A DNA stretch of 64,000 nucleotides from an uncultured Aquimarina sp. (GCA_947498785.1 CANMLS010000003.1:1-64000); one strand, 5' to 3'; shown: positions 41,332 to 51,326, numbered from the stretch's first letter. The notes: generated from the letters alone by a model not told the origin. Made by a program: numbers and translations.

Positions 41332-42159
41332 ATGACGATCAATTGCAAAGGCCACCTAATCGATTTATCTACTCCAAAAGTGATGGGTATTCTTAACTTA
41401 ACTCCAGATTCTTTTTATGATGGTGGAAAATATAAAGACGAAACAGCGATCTTAAAAAAAGTAGAGCAAATGCTTACCAATGGAGCTACCTTTATTGATT
41501 TAGGCGCTTATTCATCCAGACCAGGAGCAGATCACATTTCTATAGAACAAGAAAAAAAAAGAATGTTACCTATAGTATCATTGTTACTGGATAAATTTCC
41601 TGAAATCTTATTATCGATAGATACCTTTAGAAGTGAAATCGCAACACTATGTATAAAAGCTGGCGCGGCAGTTATCAACGACATTTCTGCCGGAAATATG
41701 GATCAAAATATGATTACTACTGTTGGAAAGTTAAAAGTTCCTTACATCATGATGCATATGAAAGGAACTCCGCAAACCATGAAAACATTAGATCAATACG
41801 ACAATCTTATTCTTGAAACAAACACTTATTTTTCAGAAAAAGTTGCCGAAGCAAAAAAACTCGGAGTGAATGACATCATTATAGATCCTGGTTTTGGTTT
41901 TGCAAAAAATACTTCTCAAAATTTTGAGCTTTTAAAGAATCTAAAGTTGTTACAATTTCATAACCTGCCAATTCTGGCTGGAGTATCTAGAAAATCGATG
42001 ATATCTAAAACATTACAAATCACCTCTTCAGAAGCTTTAAACGGGACGACAGTTCTCAATACAATTGCAATACTTAATGGCGCTTCTATACTAAGAGTTC
42101 ATGATGTTAAAGAGGCTATAGAATGTGTAAACTTAGTAGGAGCCACTAATAACTTCTAA
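41332..42159 (+). CDS. folP: Dihydropteroate synthase
   Basis: A 275-aa enzyme. VMGILNLTPDSFYDGGKY is the pterin/pyrophosphate loop 1, IDLGAYSSRPGA is loop 2, and VINDISAGNMDQ, YIMMHMKGTP, IIDPGFGFAKN and LAGVSRKSMI complete the TIM barrel signature. It condenses p-aminobenzoate with the hydroxymethyl-dihydropterin pyrophosphate in folate synthesis. It is followed, after repeats, by cdaA, a common pairing in Bacteroidota. Confidence 0.97.
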   Translation: MTINCKGHLIDLSTPKVMGILNLTPDSFYDGGKYKDETAILKKVEQMLTNGATFIDLGAYSSRPGADHISIEQEKKRMLPIVSLLLDKFPEILLSIDTFRSEIATLCIKAGAAVINDISAGNMDQNMITTVGKLKVPYIMMHMKGTPQTMKTLDQYDNLILETNTYFSEKVAEAKKLGVNDIIIDPGFGFAKNTSQNFELLKNLKLLQFHNLPILAGVSRKSMISKTLQITSSEALNGTTVLNTIAILNGASILRVHDVKEAIECVNLVGATNNF

Positions 42160-42178
42160 TTTTAGAATCAAAATATCC

Positions 42179-42545
42179 AAAAAAGCATCTCCCAAAACCA
42201 AAATCAATTTTAAAAGATCATTTTTTGCTCTTTTTTGAATGAAAAAGTATCTCACAAAACCAAAATCAATCTTAAAAGATCGTTTTTTACTCTTTTTTGA
42301 ATCAAAAAGTATCTCACAAAACCAAAATCTATTCCTAAAAGATCATTTTTTACTCTTTTTTGAATCAAAAAGCATCTCACAAAACCAAAATCAATCTTAA
42401 AAGATCGTTTTTTACTCTTTTTTGAATCAAAAAGCATCTCACAAAACCAAAATCAATCTTAAAAGATCGTTTTTTACTCTTTTTTGAATCAAAAAGTATC
42501 TCACAAAACCAAAATCTATTCTTAAAAGATTGATTTATCTCTATT
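42179..42545 (+). repeat. Six tandem 62-bp repeats between folP and cdaA
   Basis: The unit begins AAAAAG(C/T)ATCTCACAAAACC, continues AAAATCAATCTTAAAAGATC and ends with a T-rich CTCTTTTTTGAATC. Six units occur back to back; the middle ones differ at one to six positions, the first and last are more diverged. Each unit contains the small dyad ATCTTAAAAGAT. There are no unique spacers, so it is not a CRISPR array. The minus strand happens to be open over several units, giving a 20-residue periodic peptide that is not credible as a gene. Confidence 0.9.
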
Positions 42546-42588
42546 TCTAATAAAACGCATGACATTGACTAATAGATATTCTAATGAG

Positions 42589-42648
42589 ATTAGTTCAACT
42601 TAGATTTAAATACGCTTTTTAAGCTTTTCAAATCTAAGTTGAACTAAT
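42589..42648 (+). promoter_or_regulatory. Long hairpin (19-bp perfect stem) upstream of cdaA
   Basis: The left arm ATTAGTTCAACTTAGATTT (42589-42607) and right arm AAATCTAAGTTGAACTAAT (42630-42648) are exact inverted repeats with a 22-base loop. TTTTTCTATTTTT follows at once. It can act as a terminator for folP, or as an attenuator-like leader of cdaA, whose TTG start lies 30 bases downstream. It is unusually long for a terminator. Confidence 0.75.
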
Positions 42649-42677
42649 TTTTCTATTTTTACAAAAACACCTGACAT

Positions 42678-43454
42678 TTGGATTTAATTAACCTCAGAAT
42701 ACTAGACATACTAGATATTGTACTCGTTGCTTTCTTATTGTACTATATCTATAAGTTAGTTAAAGGTACAGCTGCGATTAACATTTTTATCGGAATTGTT
42801 ATAATCTATCTAGTCTGGAAACTCACTCAATTCTTAGCAATGGAGATGCTAAGTAGTGTCTTAGGAGAATTCATTGGAGTAGGAATGTTTGCTTTAATTG
42901 TAGTTTTTCAACAAGAAATACGAAAATTTCTTTTAATGATCGGTTCAACTAATTTTGGAAGAAGACGTAAATTCCTAAAACAACTAAAATTTATTAGAGA
43001 TACTCCAGAAGACAGTATTACCAATATTGCTGCTATTGTGACTGCGTGTTTAGAAATGGGTAAAACTCATACTGGCGCCCTAATTGTTATAAAAAGAACC
43101 ACCTCTTTAGATTTTGTCAAAACTTCTGGTGATTCTATGGATGTAAAAGTAAATACTCCTATTATAGAAAGTATTTTTTATAAAAACAGTCCGCTACACG
43201 ATGGTGCAATGATTATAGAAGACAATCAAATAGTTGCTACCAGAGCGATTTTACCAGTTACTAATGACAACAATATCCCTTTACGTTTTGGACTCAGACA
43301 TCGCGCCGCAGTCGGAATAACCGAAAAAACAGATGCTTTGGTTTTGGTAGTAAGTGAAGAAACTGGTAAACTTTCTTATATTAAAAATGGAGAGTTTGTC
43401 ATATATAAAACAGAAGAAGAGTTAATAGAAAAAATAAAAAGGGATTTAGATTAA
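42678..43454 (+). CDS. cdaA: Diadenylate cyclase CdaA
   Basis: A 258-aa protein. Three membrane helices occupy residues 8-80 (LDIVLVAFLLYYIYKLV, INIFIGIVIIYLVWKLT, FIGVGMFALIVVF). The DAC domain follows, with catalytic DGA at 175-177 (SPLHDGAMIIED) and RHR at 207-209 (FGLRHRAAVGI). It makes c-di-AMP from two ATP. The start is a TTG (42678), supported by the conserved N-terminus M-D-L-I. It is followed by a 1-base overlap with the DUF3667 gene. Hairpin and tandem repeats lie upstream. Confidence 0.95.
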   Translation: MDLINLRILDILDIVLVAFLLYYIYKLVKGTAAINIFIGIVIIYLVWKLTQFLAMEMLSSVLGEFIGVGMFALIVVFQQEIRKFLLMIGSTNFGRRRKFLKQLKFIRDTPEDSITNIAAIVTACLEMGKTHTGALIVIKRTTSLDFVKTSGDSMDVKVNTPIIESIFYKNSPLHDGAMIIEDNQIVATRAILPVTNDNNIPLRFGLRHRAAVGITEKTDALVLVVSEETGKLSYIKNGEFVIYKTEEELIEKIKRDLD

Positions 43455-44242
43455 TGAATGAATTAATACCTATCACAAATTGTAAGAATTGTAATCAACA
43501 GATAGAAGCTTATAATTTTTGTCCCAATTGCGGAGCTAAAAAAATCAGCAAACGAATTACGTTTAAAAACTTGATTTATGAATTTGCTGATCGTTTTCTT
43601 AATCTTGACAATTCATTTTTCAGAACTTTTTTACATTTATTCACAAAACCCGATAAAGTAATCGATGGCTTCATTCATGGGCTCAGAAAACGATACATAA
43701 ATGCATTTAGCTATTTTGCTATTTCTTTATCCATTACCGGAATCTATTCTTTTTTGACAAAAAACAGATTAGCTGAACTTATGAACAAAATATTTAGTTC
43801 TCTTCCAGAAGAACAAATAGCATCTCAAGAAATTGCTCTAGACTTCACATTTAAATATCAATCACTATTAAATCTACTTCTAATACCAGTACTTGCATTA
43901 TTATCAAGATTAGTTTTCTGGAATTATAAAAAATACAACCTGACAGAACACTTTGTTATTTATCTATATGCATATTCGCACATAGTAGCTTTTATGTCAA
44001 TTATATTACTCCCTATTACTTTCTTGTTTGATAACATCCTCAATATAATGATAATTCAATTTTCTATATATATCATTTACATTGCATTTGTTTTAAAACG
44101 ACTTTATCAAATTAATTTAAAGAGAACACTTATTAAAACCTTGCTATTTTTCATCTTTGGAGTAATATTCTACTTGATTATAGGAATAATTACAGGCATA
44201 ATCATGGCTTATACTGGAGTTCTTGAAATCCCTGCTAAATAA
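43454..44242 (+). CDS. DUF3667 membrane protein with zinc ribbon
   Basis: A 262-aa protein. The N-terminal zinc ribbon is CKNCNQQIEAYNFCPNCG (residues 10-27). FADRFLNLDNSFFRTFLHLFTKPDKVIDGFIHGLRKRYINAFSYFAISLSI is the DUF3667 signature. Four to five membrane helices follow. Function is unknown. It is translationally coupled to cdaA by overlap. Confidence 0.8.
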   Translation: MNELIPITNCKNCNQQIEAYNFCPNCGAKKISKRITFKNLIYEFADRFLNLDNSFFRTFLHLFTKPDKVIDGFIHGLRKRYINAFSYFAISLSITGIYSFLTKNRLAELMNKIFSSLPEEQIASQEIALDFTFKYQSLLNLLLIPVLALLSRLVFWNYKKYNLTEHFVIYLYAYSHIVAFMSIILLPITFLFDNILNIMIIQFSIYIIYIAFVLKRLYQINLKRTLIKTLLFFIFGVIFYLIIGIITGIIMAYTGVLEIPAK

Positions 44243-44253
44243 ATCTAAGAAAG

Positions 44254-46017
44254 CTACTCTGCCACGGTAGCAAATTGCACTTCGTACAAGCTTCTATAAT
44301 ATCCATCATTAATCTCAAGCAATTCATTGTGATTACCTTGTTCTACAATTTCACCTTGATCCATTACGATAATTTTATCCGCATTTCTAATAGTAGCTAG
44401 TCGATGCGCAATAACTATAGAAGTTCTACCTCTTGTGATCTTATTTGTAGCATCCTGAATGAGTTGCTCACTATGAGAATCTATAGAAGACGTAGCTTCA
44501 TCTAACACCAAAATACTTGGATTAGCTACATAAGCTCGCAAAAAAGATAATAATTGTCGTTGTCCAGACGAGAGCATTGCTCCTCTTTCTTTTACATTAT
44601 ACCCATACCCTTCTGGAAGACTCATTATAAAATCATGAATTCCAATTTCTTTTGCTGCTTTATGCACATTTTCTTCGAGAATATGAGGATTATTAAGAGT
44701 AATATTATTTAAGATAGTATCGGCAAATAAAAATACATCTTGTAACACTACAGCAATATGACTTCTTAAAGAATTTAATTCTACATCTTTTATATCTGTA
44801 TTATCAATAGAGATAACCCCTGTATCTATTTCATAGAATCTACTTAACAGATTAACGATAGTCGATTTTCCTGCACCTGTTGCTCCTACAATAGCCACAG
44901 TTTCTCCTGCTTCAACATCAAATGAGATTCCTTTTAAAACTTCTTCATCTTTAATATAACTGAATCTAACATTCTCAAAATTGATTTTCCCTTTTACGTT
45001 ATCTAGTCTAATTTCTCCTTTATTTTCAATTTTGGATTCTGTATCTAGAATAGCAAATACACGATTAGCTGCAACCATTCCCATTTGCAGCGTATTAAAT
45101 TTATCTGCGATCTGTCGTAAAGGTCTAAAAAGCATTTGTGACAATTCTATAAAAGCAATGACTACTCCTAATGTAATCACATCGCCCTGAGCTGCTTTCA
45201 ACCCTCCAAACCAAACAATCAATCCTATAGCAACAGAACTGGACATTTCTGCAATAGGAAAAAATATAGAATTATACCAAACCGTTTTTATCCACCCTTT
45301 TTTATGTTTCTCATTGATCTCTTTAAAAGTAGCATATTCAGTTTCTTCTCTGGTAAACAACTGAACAATCTTCATCCCAGTAATTCGTTCTTGTACAAAA
45401 GAATTCAAATTAGACACTTGAGTTCTAACTTCTTCAAAAGCTGCCTTCATTTTTTTCTGAAAAACTCTCGTAGCATATACTATTAGAGGCAAAACTGCTA
45501 ACACTAATACAGTAAGTTGCCAACTTTGATACAGCATATAACCGAGAATCACCAACATTTTTAAAAGATCACTAATAATCATAAATAATCCCTGACTAAA
45601 AATACTAGCAATTGTTTCGATATCACTAACCGCTCTAGTTACCAATCTACCTACAGCTGATTGGTCATAATATTGTTTTTTAAAACCGAGCATATGCTCA
45701 AACAACTTCACCCTGATATCACGAATTACTTCTTGACCTAACCAATTGGCAAAATATATAAACAAGAATTGAGAAATAACTTCTAACAAAAGAACTCCAA
45801 CCATCGAACTGATAAAAAATACCAAAAGCTCGTTATCCTTTGGAATAATGGTTTTGTCAATTACTTGCTGTAATAGATATGGTCTTAAAACAGCAAATAC
45901 CGATAACAATATAGCCGTAAGGGCTACAAAATAAAAAGTCAGTCGATATGGATTAGTATATGTAATTAATCGCCTGAATAATTTAAAATCAAAAGCATTA
46001 CCTCTCTTTTCTGCCAT
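44254..46017 (-). CDS. MsbA-like ABC transporter (permease and ATPase)
   Basis: A 587-aa half transporter. Six helices lie in residues 20-310. The ATPase has Walker A VGATGAGKST, Q-loop LQDVFLF, signature LSSGQRQLL (a G-to-S change that is common), Walker B ILVLDEATSSID and H-loop IAHRLAT. All catalytic residues are present, in contrast to the ABC protein at 30185. It probably exports lipids or hydrophobic drugs as a homodimer. It starts directly at the end of truA. Confidence 0.92.
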   Translation of the reverse strand: MAEKRGNAFDFKLFRRLITYTNPYRLTFYFVALTAILLSVFAVLRPYLLQQVIDKTIIPKDNELLVFFISSMVGVLLLEVISQFLFIYFANWLGQEVIRDIRVKLFEHMLGFKKQYYDQSAVGRLVTRAVSDIETIASIFSQGLFMIISDLLKMLVILGYMLYQSWQLTVLVLAVLPLIVYATRVFQKKMKAAFEEVRTQVSNLNSFVQERITGMKIVQLFTREETEYATFKEINEKHKKGWIKTVWYNSIFFPIAEMSSSVAIGLIVWFGGLKAAQGDVITLGVVIAFIELSQMLFRPLRQIADKFNTLQMGMVAANRVFAILDTESKIENKGEIRLDNVKGKINFENVRFSYIKDEEVLKGISFDVEAGETVAIVGATGAGKSTIVNLLSRFYEIDTGVISIDNTDIKDVELNSLRSHIAVVLQDVFLFADTILNNITLNNPHILEENVHKAAKEIGIHDFIMSLPEGYGYNVKERGAMLSSGQRQLLSFLRAYVANPSILVLDEATSSIDSHSEQLIQDATNKITRGRTSIVIAHRLATIRNADKIIVMDQGEIVEQGNHNELLEINDGYYRSLYEVQFATVAE

Positions 46018-46764
46018 CTATATACTATATATTATTTGGGGATATTCTACTGCTACTAAATATAGACCGTGTGCTGGTACAGAATATCCTGCCTGACTAC
46101 GATCTTCACTCTTTATAATATCTATTAAATCTTCTCTCTTCAATTTATGTTCTCCAATCTCGATAAGAGTTCCTACAATTGCTCTTACCATGTTTCTTAA
46201 AAACCGATTTGCAGAAATCTTAAATATCATTTGATTATCCTCAACCTCCCAAGAGGCATCTGTTATTGTACAATTATACGTTTTTACATCCGTTTTAGAC
46301 TTACTAAAGCATTTAAAGTTAGTGTAGTTTAACAGTAATTTAGCAGCCTCATTCATTGCAACCACATCCAGTTGTTTCTTTATATAATATGAAGTATTAA
46401 TTTTAAAAGGATCCTTAGTCAAAGTAATATAATATTCATATGATCTACTCACAGCATCAAAACGAGCATGCGCATCATCTCTAACCTTACTTATTTTACA
46501 AATGGCAATTTGTGCTGGTAAAATAGAATTAAGTTTATATTTTAATTCATCTAATTCTAATCTGTTCTCACAATCAAAATGTGCCATAATTTGCTTCGCA
46601 TGAACACCTGTATCTGTTCTCCCTGCACCTACAACAACAGTTTTAATTCTTAACAATGTAGACAATGCCTTCTCTAAAACTTCTTGTACCGAAATTGCAT
46701 TCGGTTGTCGTTGCCATCCATGATATGAAGTTCCATTATAAGAAAGTTCTAAAAAATATCTCAT
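46018..46764 (-). CDS. truA: tRNA pseudouridine(38-40) synthase
   Basis: A 248-aa enzyme. YFLELSYNGTSYHGWQRQPNAISVQEVLEKAL is the N-terminal TruA block and GAGRTDTGVHAKQIMAHFDC has the catalytic aspartate. FLRNMVRAIVGTLIEIG is the C-terminal motif. It modifies U38-40 in the anticodon stem-loop. The ABC gene starts 1 base after its stop. Confidence 0.96.
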   Translation of the reverse strand: MRYFLELSYNGTSYHGWQRQPNAISVQEVLEKALSTLLRIKTVVVGAGRTDTGVHAKQIMAHFDCENRLELDELKYKLNSILPAQIAICKISKVRDDAHARFDAVSRSYEYYITLTKDPFKINTSYYIKKQLDVVAMNEAAKLLLNYTNFKCFSKSKTDVKTYNCTITDASWEVEDNQMIFKISANRFLRNMVRAIVGTLIEIGEHKLKREDLIDIIKSEDRSQAGYSVPAHGLYLVAVEYPQIIYSI

Positions 46765-47079
46765 CTACCAATTATATATTTTCTTAAACGTTATGTGGAG
46801 CATAATGAATAACTAATTCATAAAGCTAAATGTATACATTACATTATTTCAAAAGTAATATTCTATTTTTGCACAAAACTAATGACAAATATACCTTGAA
46901 GCGGTTAAAACTTTTTTGATTCTAGCGGAAAATTATGTTTTTTTGATCAACTGAAGTGTTTTTTACACTGCAAACAGTGATACAATTTAAAGAAAAGATG
47001 AAAATGGATGAGAAAAAACATTTTTGCTGCAAATTAAAACATATCCCTTTTTTATATAAATCGTAACTATAATCCTATT
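46765..47079. other. Intergenic region with one promoter-like box
   Basis: Divergent promoters for truA (minus) and the phosphodiesterase gene (plus) should lie here. TATTTTTG at 46864-46871 on the plus strand fits the -7 consensus, although it is 209 bases before the next start and no TTG is well placed at -33. A small hairpin ACACTG-CAAA-CAGTG lies near 46,965. No ORF or RNA gene is recognised. Confidence 0.4.
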
Positions 47080-47574
47080 TTGAAAAAAATTCTTCTACTC
47101 AGTGATACACATAGCTATATTGATGACCGAATTATTCATTATATAAACGAAGCTGATGAGGTATGGCATGCAGGAGATATTGGAGATCTTAAGGTAGCTG
47201 ATACAATCGAAGCTTTAAAACCTCTTAGAGCAGTTTATGGCAATATCGATAATAATAAAATCAGAACAACTCATCCTCTAAATCAACGATTTGTTTGTGA
47301 AGGGGTTTCTGTTTGGATAACACACATTGGAGGATATCCGCCCAAATATAACATAAACACTAGAGATGAGATTAAATCCAATCCTCCTCAACTCTTTATC
47401 TGTGGACATTCTCACATCCTTAAAGTAATACCAGATAAAAAGAATGGAGTACTGCATATGAACCCTGGAGCAGCAGGAAAACATGGATTTCATAAAATTA
47501 GAACAATGCTTAGGTTTACCGTAGATTCTGGTAATATCGAAAATCTGGAAGTCATCGAATTAGGAAAAAAATAA
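47080..47574 (+). CDS. YfcE/MJ0936-type metallophosphoesterase
   Basis: A 164-aa phosphoesterase. Motifs in order are LLSDTHSY (residues 6-13), VWHAGDIGD, VYGNIDN, WITHIGGYPP and FICGHSHILK, all the metal ligands of the calcineurin-like fold. It acts on phosphodiesters; the natural substrate in bacteria is uncertain. The start is a TTG at 47080, immediately before the conserved KKILLLSDTH. A terminator hairpin follows at 47576. Confidence 0.92.
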   Translation: MKKILLLSDTHSYIDDRIIHYINEADEVWHAGDIGDLKVADTIEALKPLRAVYGNIDNNKIRTTHPLNQRFVCEGVSVWITHIGGYPPKYNINTRDEIKSNPPQLFICGHSHILKVIPDKKNGVLHMNPGAAGKHGFHKIRTMLRFTVDSGNIENLEVIELGKK

Positions 47575-47575
47575 A

Positions 47576-47599
47576 ACCCGGAGTTGGCATACTCCGGGT
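47576..47599. terminator. Terminator hairpin between convergent genes
   Basis: ACCCGGAGT, a 6-base loop and ACTCCGGGT form a 9-bp GC-rich stem, with T residues after it on the plus strand (CTTAAC only) and AAAA before it. It serves the phosphoesterase gene and perhaps the convergent DUF4293 gene. Confidence 0.75.
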
Positions 47600-47631
47600 C
47601 TTAACGCACTAATACTACTAAGATTTTAGGT

Positions 47632-48039
47632 TTATCGTAATCGATCTACAGATTTTACAAGATCTTCATCCTTTTTAATAGCCTTATTGGCCATTACTAA
47701 TAAAACGATAGAAATAACTGGAATGAATTTCCCAATACCTTTCATAGGATCAGATCCTCCAGGTAATGTTAGTGACCAATAAACAAATACTCCTAGTAAA
47801 ATAAAGTTTAATAAGATATTGATACGCCCCAGCACAAACTGAAGCTTTCTATTTTTAAATAAAAAAATAGAAATCAAAGATAAAATCGATGATCCCATAA
47901 ATACTCCAAGAAGAAAAAAATCTTCCTTAACATATAACTCTTCACCATTTTCACCTAATCCATATGGCAAATACATCCAGAGTACACCAGAAACAATAGC
48001 TGCCAGTAAAAGGTAAATAGTTTGAATTCTTTGTATCAT
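47632..48039 (-). CDS. DUF4293 membrane protein
   Basis: A 135-aa protein with four helices, beginning MIQRIQTIYLLLAAIVSGVLW, the conserved N-terminus of DUF4293 in Bacteroidota, always near rho. A tail of lysine-rich residues (NKAIKKDEDLVKSVDRLR) ends the protein. Function unknown. It is divergent from rho. Confidence 0.85.
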   Translation of the reverse strand: MIQRIQTIYLLLAAIVSGVLWMYLPYGLGENGEELYVKEDFFLLGVFMGSSILSLISIFLFKNRKLQFVLGRINILLNFILLGVFVYWSLTLPGGSDPMKGIGKFIPVISIVLLVMANKAIKKDEDLVKSVDRLR

Positions 48040-48237
48040 TACATTTTTTTCTTAAAGGAAAACAAAAATAAGAGTTTCTTTTTAAAAATATACGTAAAAT
48101 ATTAAAATAAAGTTGTATACTTGCAACGCAAAACGTGTAACCTTCTCAACTAAGGTTATTTACCTTCAAAACAAAATTTTCCTAGAATTCTTCTTTAGAA
48201 AATTTATATCTAAACATAAATTATATAACACATTTAA

Positions 48238-49878
48238 ATGTTAGAGATTTCTGAATTAAAAGCAAAAAAGCTTCCTGAATTGCAAGAGATTGCGAAAAGT
48301 CTTAATGTACCTAAATTTCGTACATTAAAAAAATTAGATTTAATATACCAAATATTAGATTATCAAGCAGCTAATCCTGATGCAGTAAAAAAGGATACCT
48401 CTGGTGAAACTCCAGAAAAAACAGATTCTGACAAACCAAAACCAAACCCTCGGCAAAGAAGGCCAAGGGCTCGCAAACCTGAAAGTACTGGAAAACCTGC
48501 ACCTGCTAACAAAGAAACAAAAACTTCACAGGAGCAAAAAAATGAGGTAACCTCACCTGTTTCAGATAACACTGCTGTAAAGAGCAATGAAAATCCTGAA
48601 AAGAAAAAACCTCAACAAAACAGAGATGACAGAAAGGACAACAGAAATAGAGGTAATGACAAACCTCAACAAAACAAACAACCACAGCAGTCTCGCAACA
48701 ACAACAAAAAAGAAAATGGAAATCGAGACAATAGAAATCGCTACAAGGAACCGGATTTCGAATTCGATGCGATAATTGAAAGTGAAGGTGTCTTAGATAT
48801 CATGCAAGATGGTTATGGTTTTTTAAGATCAAGCGATTACAATTACCTCTCATCTCCCGATGATATTTATGTATCTCAATCACAAATACGTCTTTTTGGA
48901 CTAAAAACTGGAGATACTGTATTAGGACAGGTTAGACCTCCTAAAGAAGGAGAGAAATATTTTCCTCTTATTAAAGTAAATAAAATTAATGGTCTTGACC
49001 CTCAAGTTGTTCGAGATAGAGTTTCTTTTGAACATTTGACTCCGTTATTTCCTCAAGAAAAATTTAAACTTGCAGAAAGACAAAGTACTATTTCTACCAG
49101 AATAATGGATCTTTTTGCTCCTATAGGTAAAGGACAACGTGGTATGATTGTATCACAACCAAAGACTGGTAAAACAATGCTACTTAAAGATGTTGCAAAT
49201 GCAATTGCAGCCAATCATCCTGAGGTATATCAAATGATCCTTCTAATAGACGAAAGACCTGAAGAGGTTACTGATATGCAACGTAATGTAAAAGGAGAAG
49301 TGATCGCTTCAACATTTGACAAAGAAGCCAATGAACATGTAAAAGTTGCTAATATTGTTTTAGAAAAAGCAAAAAGATTAGTAGAATGTGGTCATGATGT
49401 AGTTATATTATTAGATTCTATCACAAGACTTGCTCGTGCTTACAACACAGTACAACCCGCAAGTGGTAAAATATTAAGTGGTGGTGTTGATGCCAATGCT
49501 TTGCACAAACCAAAACGTTTTTTTGGTGCAGCTCGTAATATAGAAAATGGAGGATCACTTACCATTATCGCTACAGCATTAACAGAAACAGGATCAAAAA
49601 TGGATGAAGTTATCTTTGAAGAATTTAAAGGTACAGGTAACATGGAACTTCAATTAGATCGTAAAATATCAAATCGTCGTATTTTCCCTGCTATCGATCT
49701 TACCTCTTCAAGCACACGCCGAGATGACATACTGCTTGACGAAACAACCATTCAAAGAATGTGGGTAATGCGTAAATATCTTGCAGATATGAATCCTGTC
49801 GAAGCAATGGAATTTATTAATGAGCGATTCAAACAAACCAGAAATAATGATGAATTCCTAATCTCAATGAACGGGTAA
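48238..49878 (+). CDS. rho: Transcription termination factor Rho
   Basis: A 546-aa Rho with the Bacteroidota-type insert. The N-terminal Rho_N helix domain is [20 protein letters not shown]. Residues 45-175 are a low-complexity stretch rich in K, N, Q, R and P, which is likely disordered and RNA-binding. The cold-shock-like RNA domain follows ([39 protein letters not shown]). The ATPase has [30 protein letters not shown], and Q/R-loop regions. It ends RNA synthesis at Rho sites. Promoter-like TATACTTG lies near 48,116. Confidence 0.97.
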   Translation: MLEISELKAKKLPELQEIAKSLNVPKFRTLKKLDLIYQILDYQAANPDAVKKDTSGETPEKTDSDKPKPNPRQRRPRARKPESTGKPAPANKETKTSQEQKNEVTSPVSDNTAVKSNENPEKKKPQQNRDDRKDNRNRGNDKPQQNKQPQQSRNNNKKENGNRDNRNRYKEPDFEFDAIIESEGVLDIMQDGYGFLRSSDYNYLSSPDDIYVSQSQIRLFGLKTGDTVLGQVRPPKEGEKYFPLIKVNKINGLDPQVVRDRVSFEHLTPLFPQEKFKLAERQSTISTRIMDLFAPIGKGQRGMIVSQPKTGKTMLLKDVANAIAANHPEVYQMILLIDERPEEVTDMQRNVKGEVIASTFDKEANEHVKVANIVLEKAKRLVECGHDVVILLDSITRLARAYNTVQPASGKILSGGVDANALHKPKRFFGAARNIENGGSLTIIATALTETGSKMDEVIFEEFKGTGNMELQLDRKISNRRIFPAIDLTSSSTRRDDILLDETTIQRMWVMRKYLADMNPVEAMEFINERFKQTRNNDEFLISMNG

Positions 49879-49904
49879 CATTATAATACAAAAAGTACAA
49901 GTTT

Positions 49905-49939
49905 AAAAAGACGGCTTCAAAATTGACAGCCGTCTTTTT
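49905..49939 (+). terminator. Intrinsic terminator after rho
   Basis: AAAAAGACGGCT and AGCCGTCTTTTT form a perfect 12-bp stem with an 11-base loop, followed by ATTT. It lies 27 bases beyond the rho stop codon. Confidence 0.9.
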
Positions 49940-50051
49940 ATTTACCACCTCCTTACATTCTACAAATTTTTCTCGCTAACTTTATTTTTTCACTATAATC
50001 AACTGAAAGTTTTCTACTAAGAAGTTGACCAAACACAAAAAAACATACACC

Positions 50052-50723
50052 ATGAAACATACATTATATATATTATGGAGTGTAACTTTATTATTATCAA
50101 GTTGCCAAAGTAATAGCCAATCAACAAAAAACGAAAAAGAAAACAATCATAAGCAAGATATTCTACCTGTACAGGTTAAAGCGGTTGACGGGCTGGAGAA
50201 AGCTTATTTTGCCAGTGGATGTTTTTGGTGTGTCGAAGCAGTTTACGAAAGCGTAATAGGAGTAAAAGAATCAATATCTGGATACTCTGGAGGGCATACA
50301 GAAAACCCAACCTACCAAACAAGCAACACAGGTCGCACAGGACATGCCGAGGCAGTAGAAATTATATACAATCCCAAAGTAGTTTCTTTCTCAACACTTG
50401 TTGATGTCTATTTTGGGTCACAGAACCCAACCCAAATAAACGGGCAAGGACCCGATCATGGCTCACAATACAGATCGATTATTTTTTATCAAAACGAAGA
50501 ACAGAAAAAAATAATACAAGAAAAAAAAGAAGCCCTTTCTAAAAAACTAAACAGGAGAATTGCTGCGGAAATAAAACCTTTTCAAAAATTTTGGAAAGGA
50601 GAAGGATATCATCAGGATTATGAAAAAAGAAATCCAAATAACCCATACATACGGAATGTATCTATACCTAGGTTAAAAAAATTTCAAGCAAAATTTCCTA
50701 ATCTTATTAAAGAAAAACACTAA
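50052..50723 (+). CDS. msrA: Peptide methionine sulfoxide reductase MsrA, secreted lipoprotein form
   Basis: A 223-aa protein. A lipoprotein signal (LYILWSVTLLLSSCQSNS, cysteine near residue 19) precedes a full MsrA domain: FASGCFWCVEAVYESVIGV has the catalytic cysteine in GCFW, followed by GYSGGHTENPTYQTSNTGRTGHAEAV and DHGSQYRSIIFY. It reduces the S form of methionine sulfoxide in periplasmic or surface proteins. I use ATG 50052, because the upstream TTG adds nine residues before a normal signal peptide. Confidence 0.94.
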   Translation: MKHTLYILWSVTLLLSSCQSNSQSTKNEKENNHKQDILPVQVKAVDGLEKAYFASGCFWCVEAVYESVIGVKESISGYSGGHTENPTYQTSNTGRTGHAEAVEIIYNPKVVSFSTLVDVYFGSQNPTQINGQGPDHGSQYRSIIFYQNEEQKKIIQEKKEALSKKLNRRIAAEIKPFQKFWKGEGYHQDYEKRNPNNPYIRNVSIPRLKKFQAKFPNLIKEKH

Positions 50724-51326
50724 AAACAAACAAATCTCGCTACTTAAACCTGAAAAACCAAGTTTACATTATGGTTCCTTTACACCGTTAAAACCATGTT
50801 AAAGCCAATATATTCTAGGCACTCTAGAAACTAGGCTCTTTTTAATTTCATCTTGTTTTTCAAGCCAAACTAGAAAACCGACAAGCTGTTCACTAAAAAT
50901 GACTCAAATCCGTTGTAATGACATAAAAAATCGTTGAAAAGCACAATTTAATGTAAAGAAATCACTATTTTTATGCAAATAAAACGAAAACAAGTTGTGT
51001 TTTTCATATTAAAACATTACTTTTGAGTCTGATTAATAGTTTTCTTTTCAGTATTTTAATAATAAATATTGAAGTTTTGCTAGAACAAAAATAGCGTAAA
51101 CAGCTGAAAAACAAAGCATTAGTCATTAAAATGTTCTTTAAAAAATTATATTCTTTTATTGCTCTGATATTTTGTATTAAAGCATTAAAATATAGCTAAA
51201 CTACTTTAGCACCTTTTTTAAAGTTCTATTTTTTGATGGTAAATTATGTTTTTATAACATTTTAAGTTAAAAAAATATTAATATAAAATTTGAATTTATA
51301 ACCCAATCTACTTAAAAACAAGAGAT
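50724..51326. other. Long intergenic region upstream of the SH3 protein gene, with one promoter
   Basis: No ORF is credible here. TTG (50995-50997), a 20-base spacer and TACTTTTG (51018-51025) fit a flavobacterial promoter on the plus strand, giving a leader of about 300 nt for the downstream gene. The rest is A/T-rich with a short imperfect dyad (CTAGAAACTAG) near 50,828. Confidence 0.45.

Noticed and set aside
42179..42545. CRISPR array
   Set aside because: Units are directly adjacent with no unique spacers, and no cas genes are present.
42252..42565. Minus-strand ORFs encoding a 20-residue repeat peptide
   Set aside because: They exist only because a 62-bp tandem repeat happens to be open in two frames; no start signals, and no match to a plausible repeat protein.
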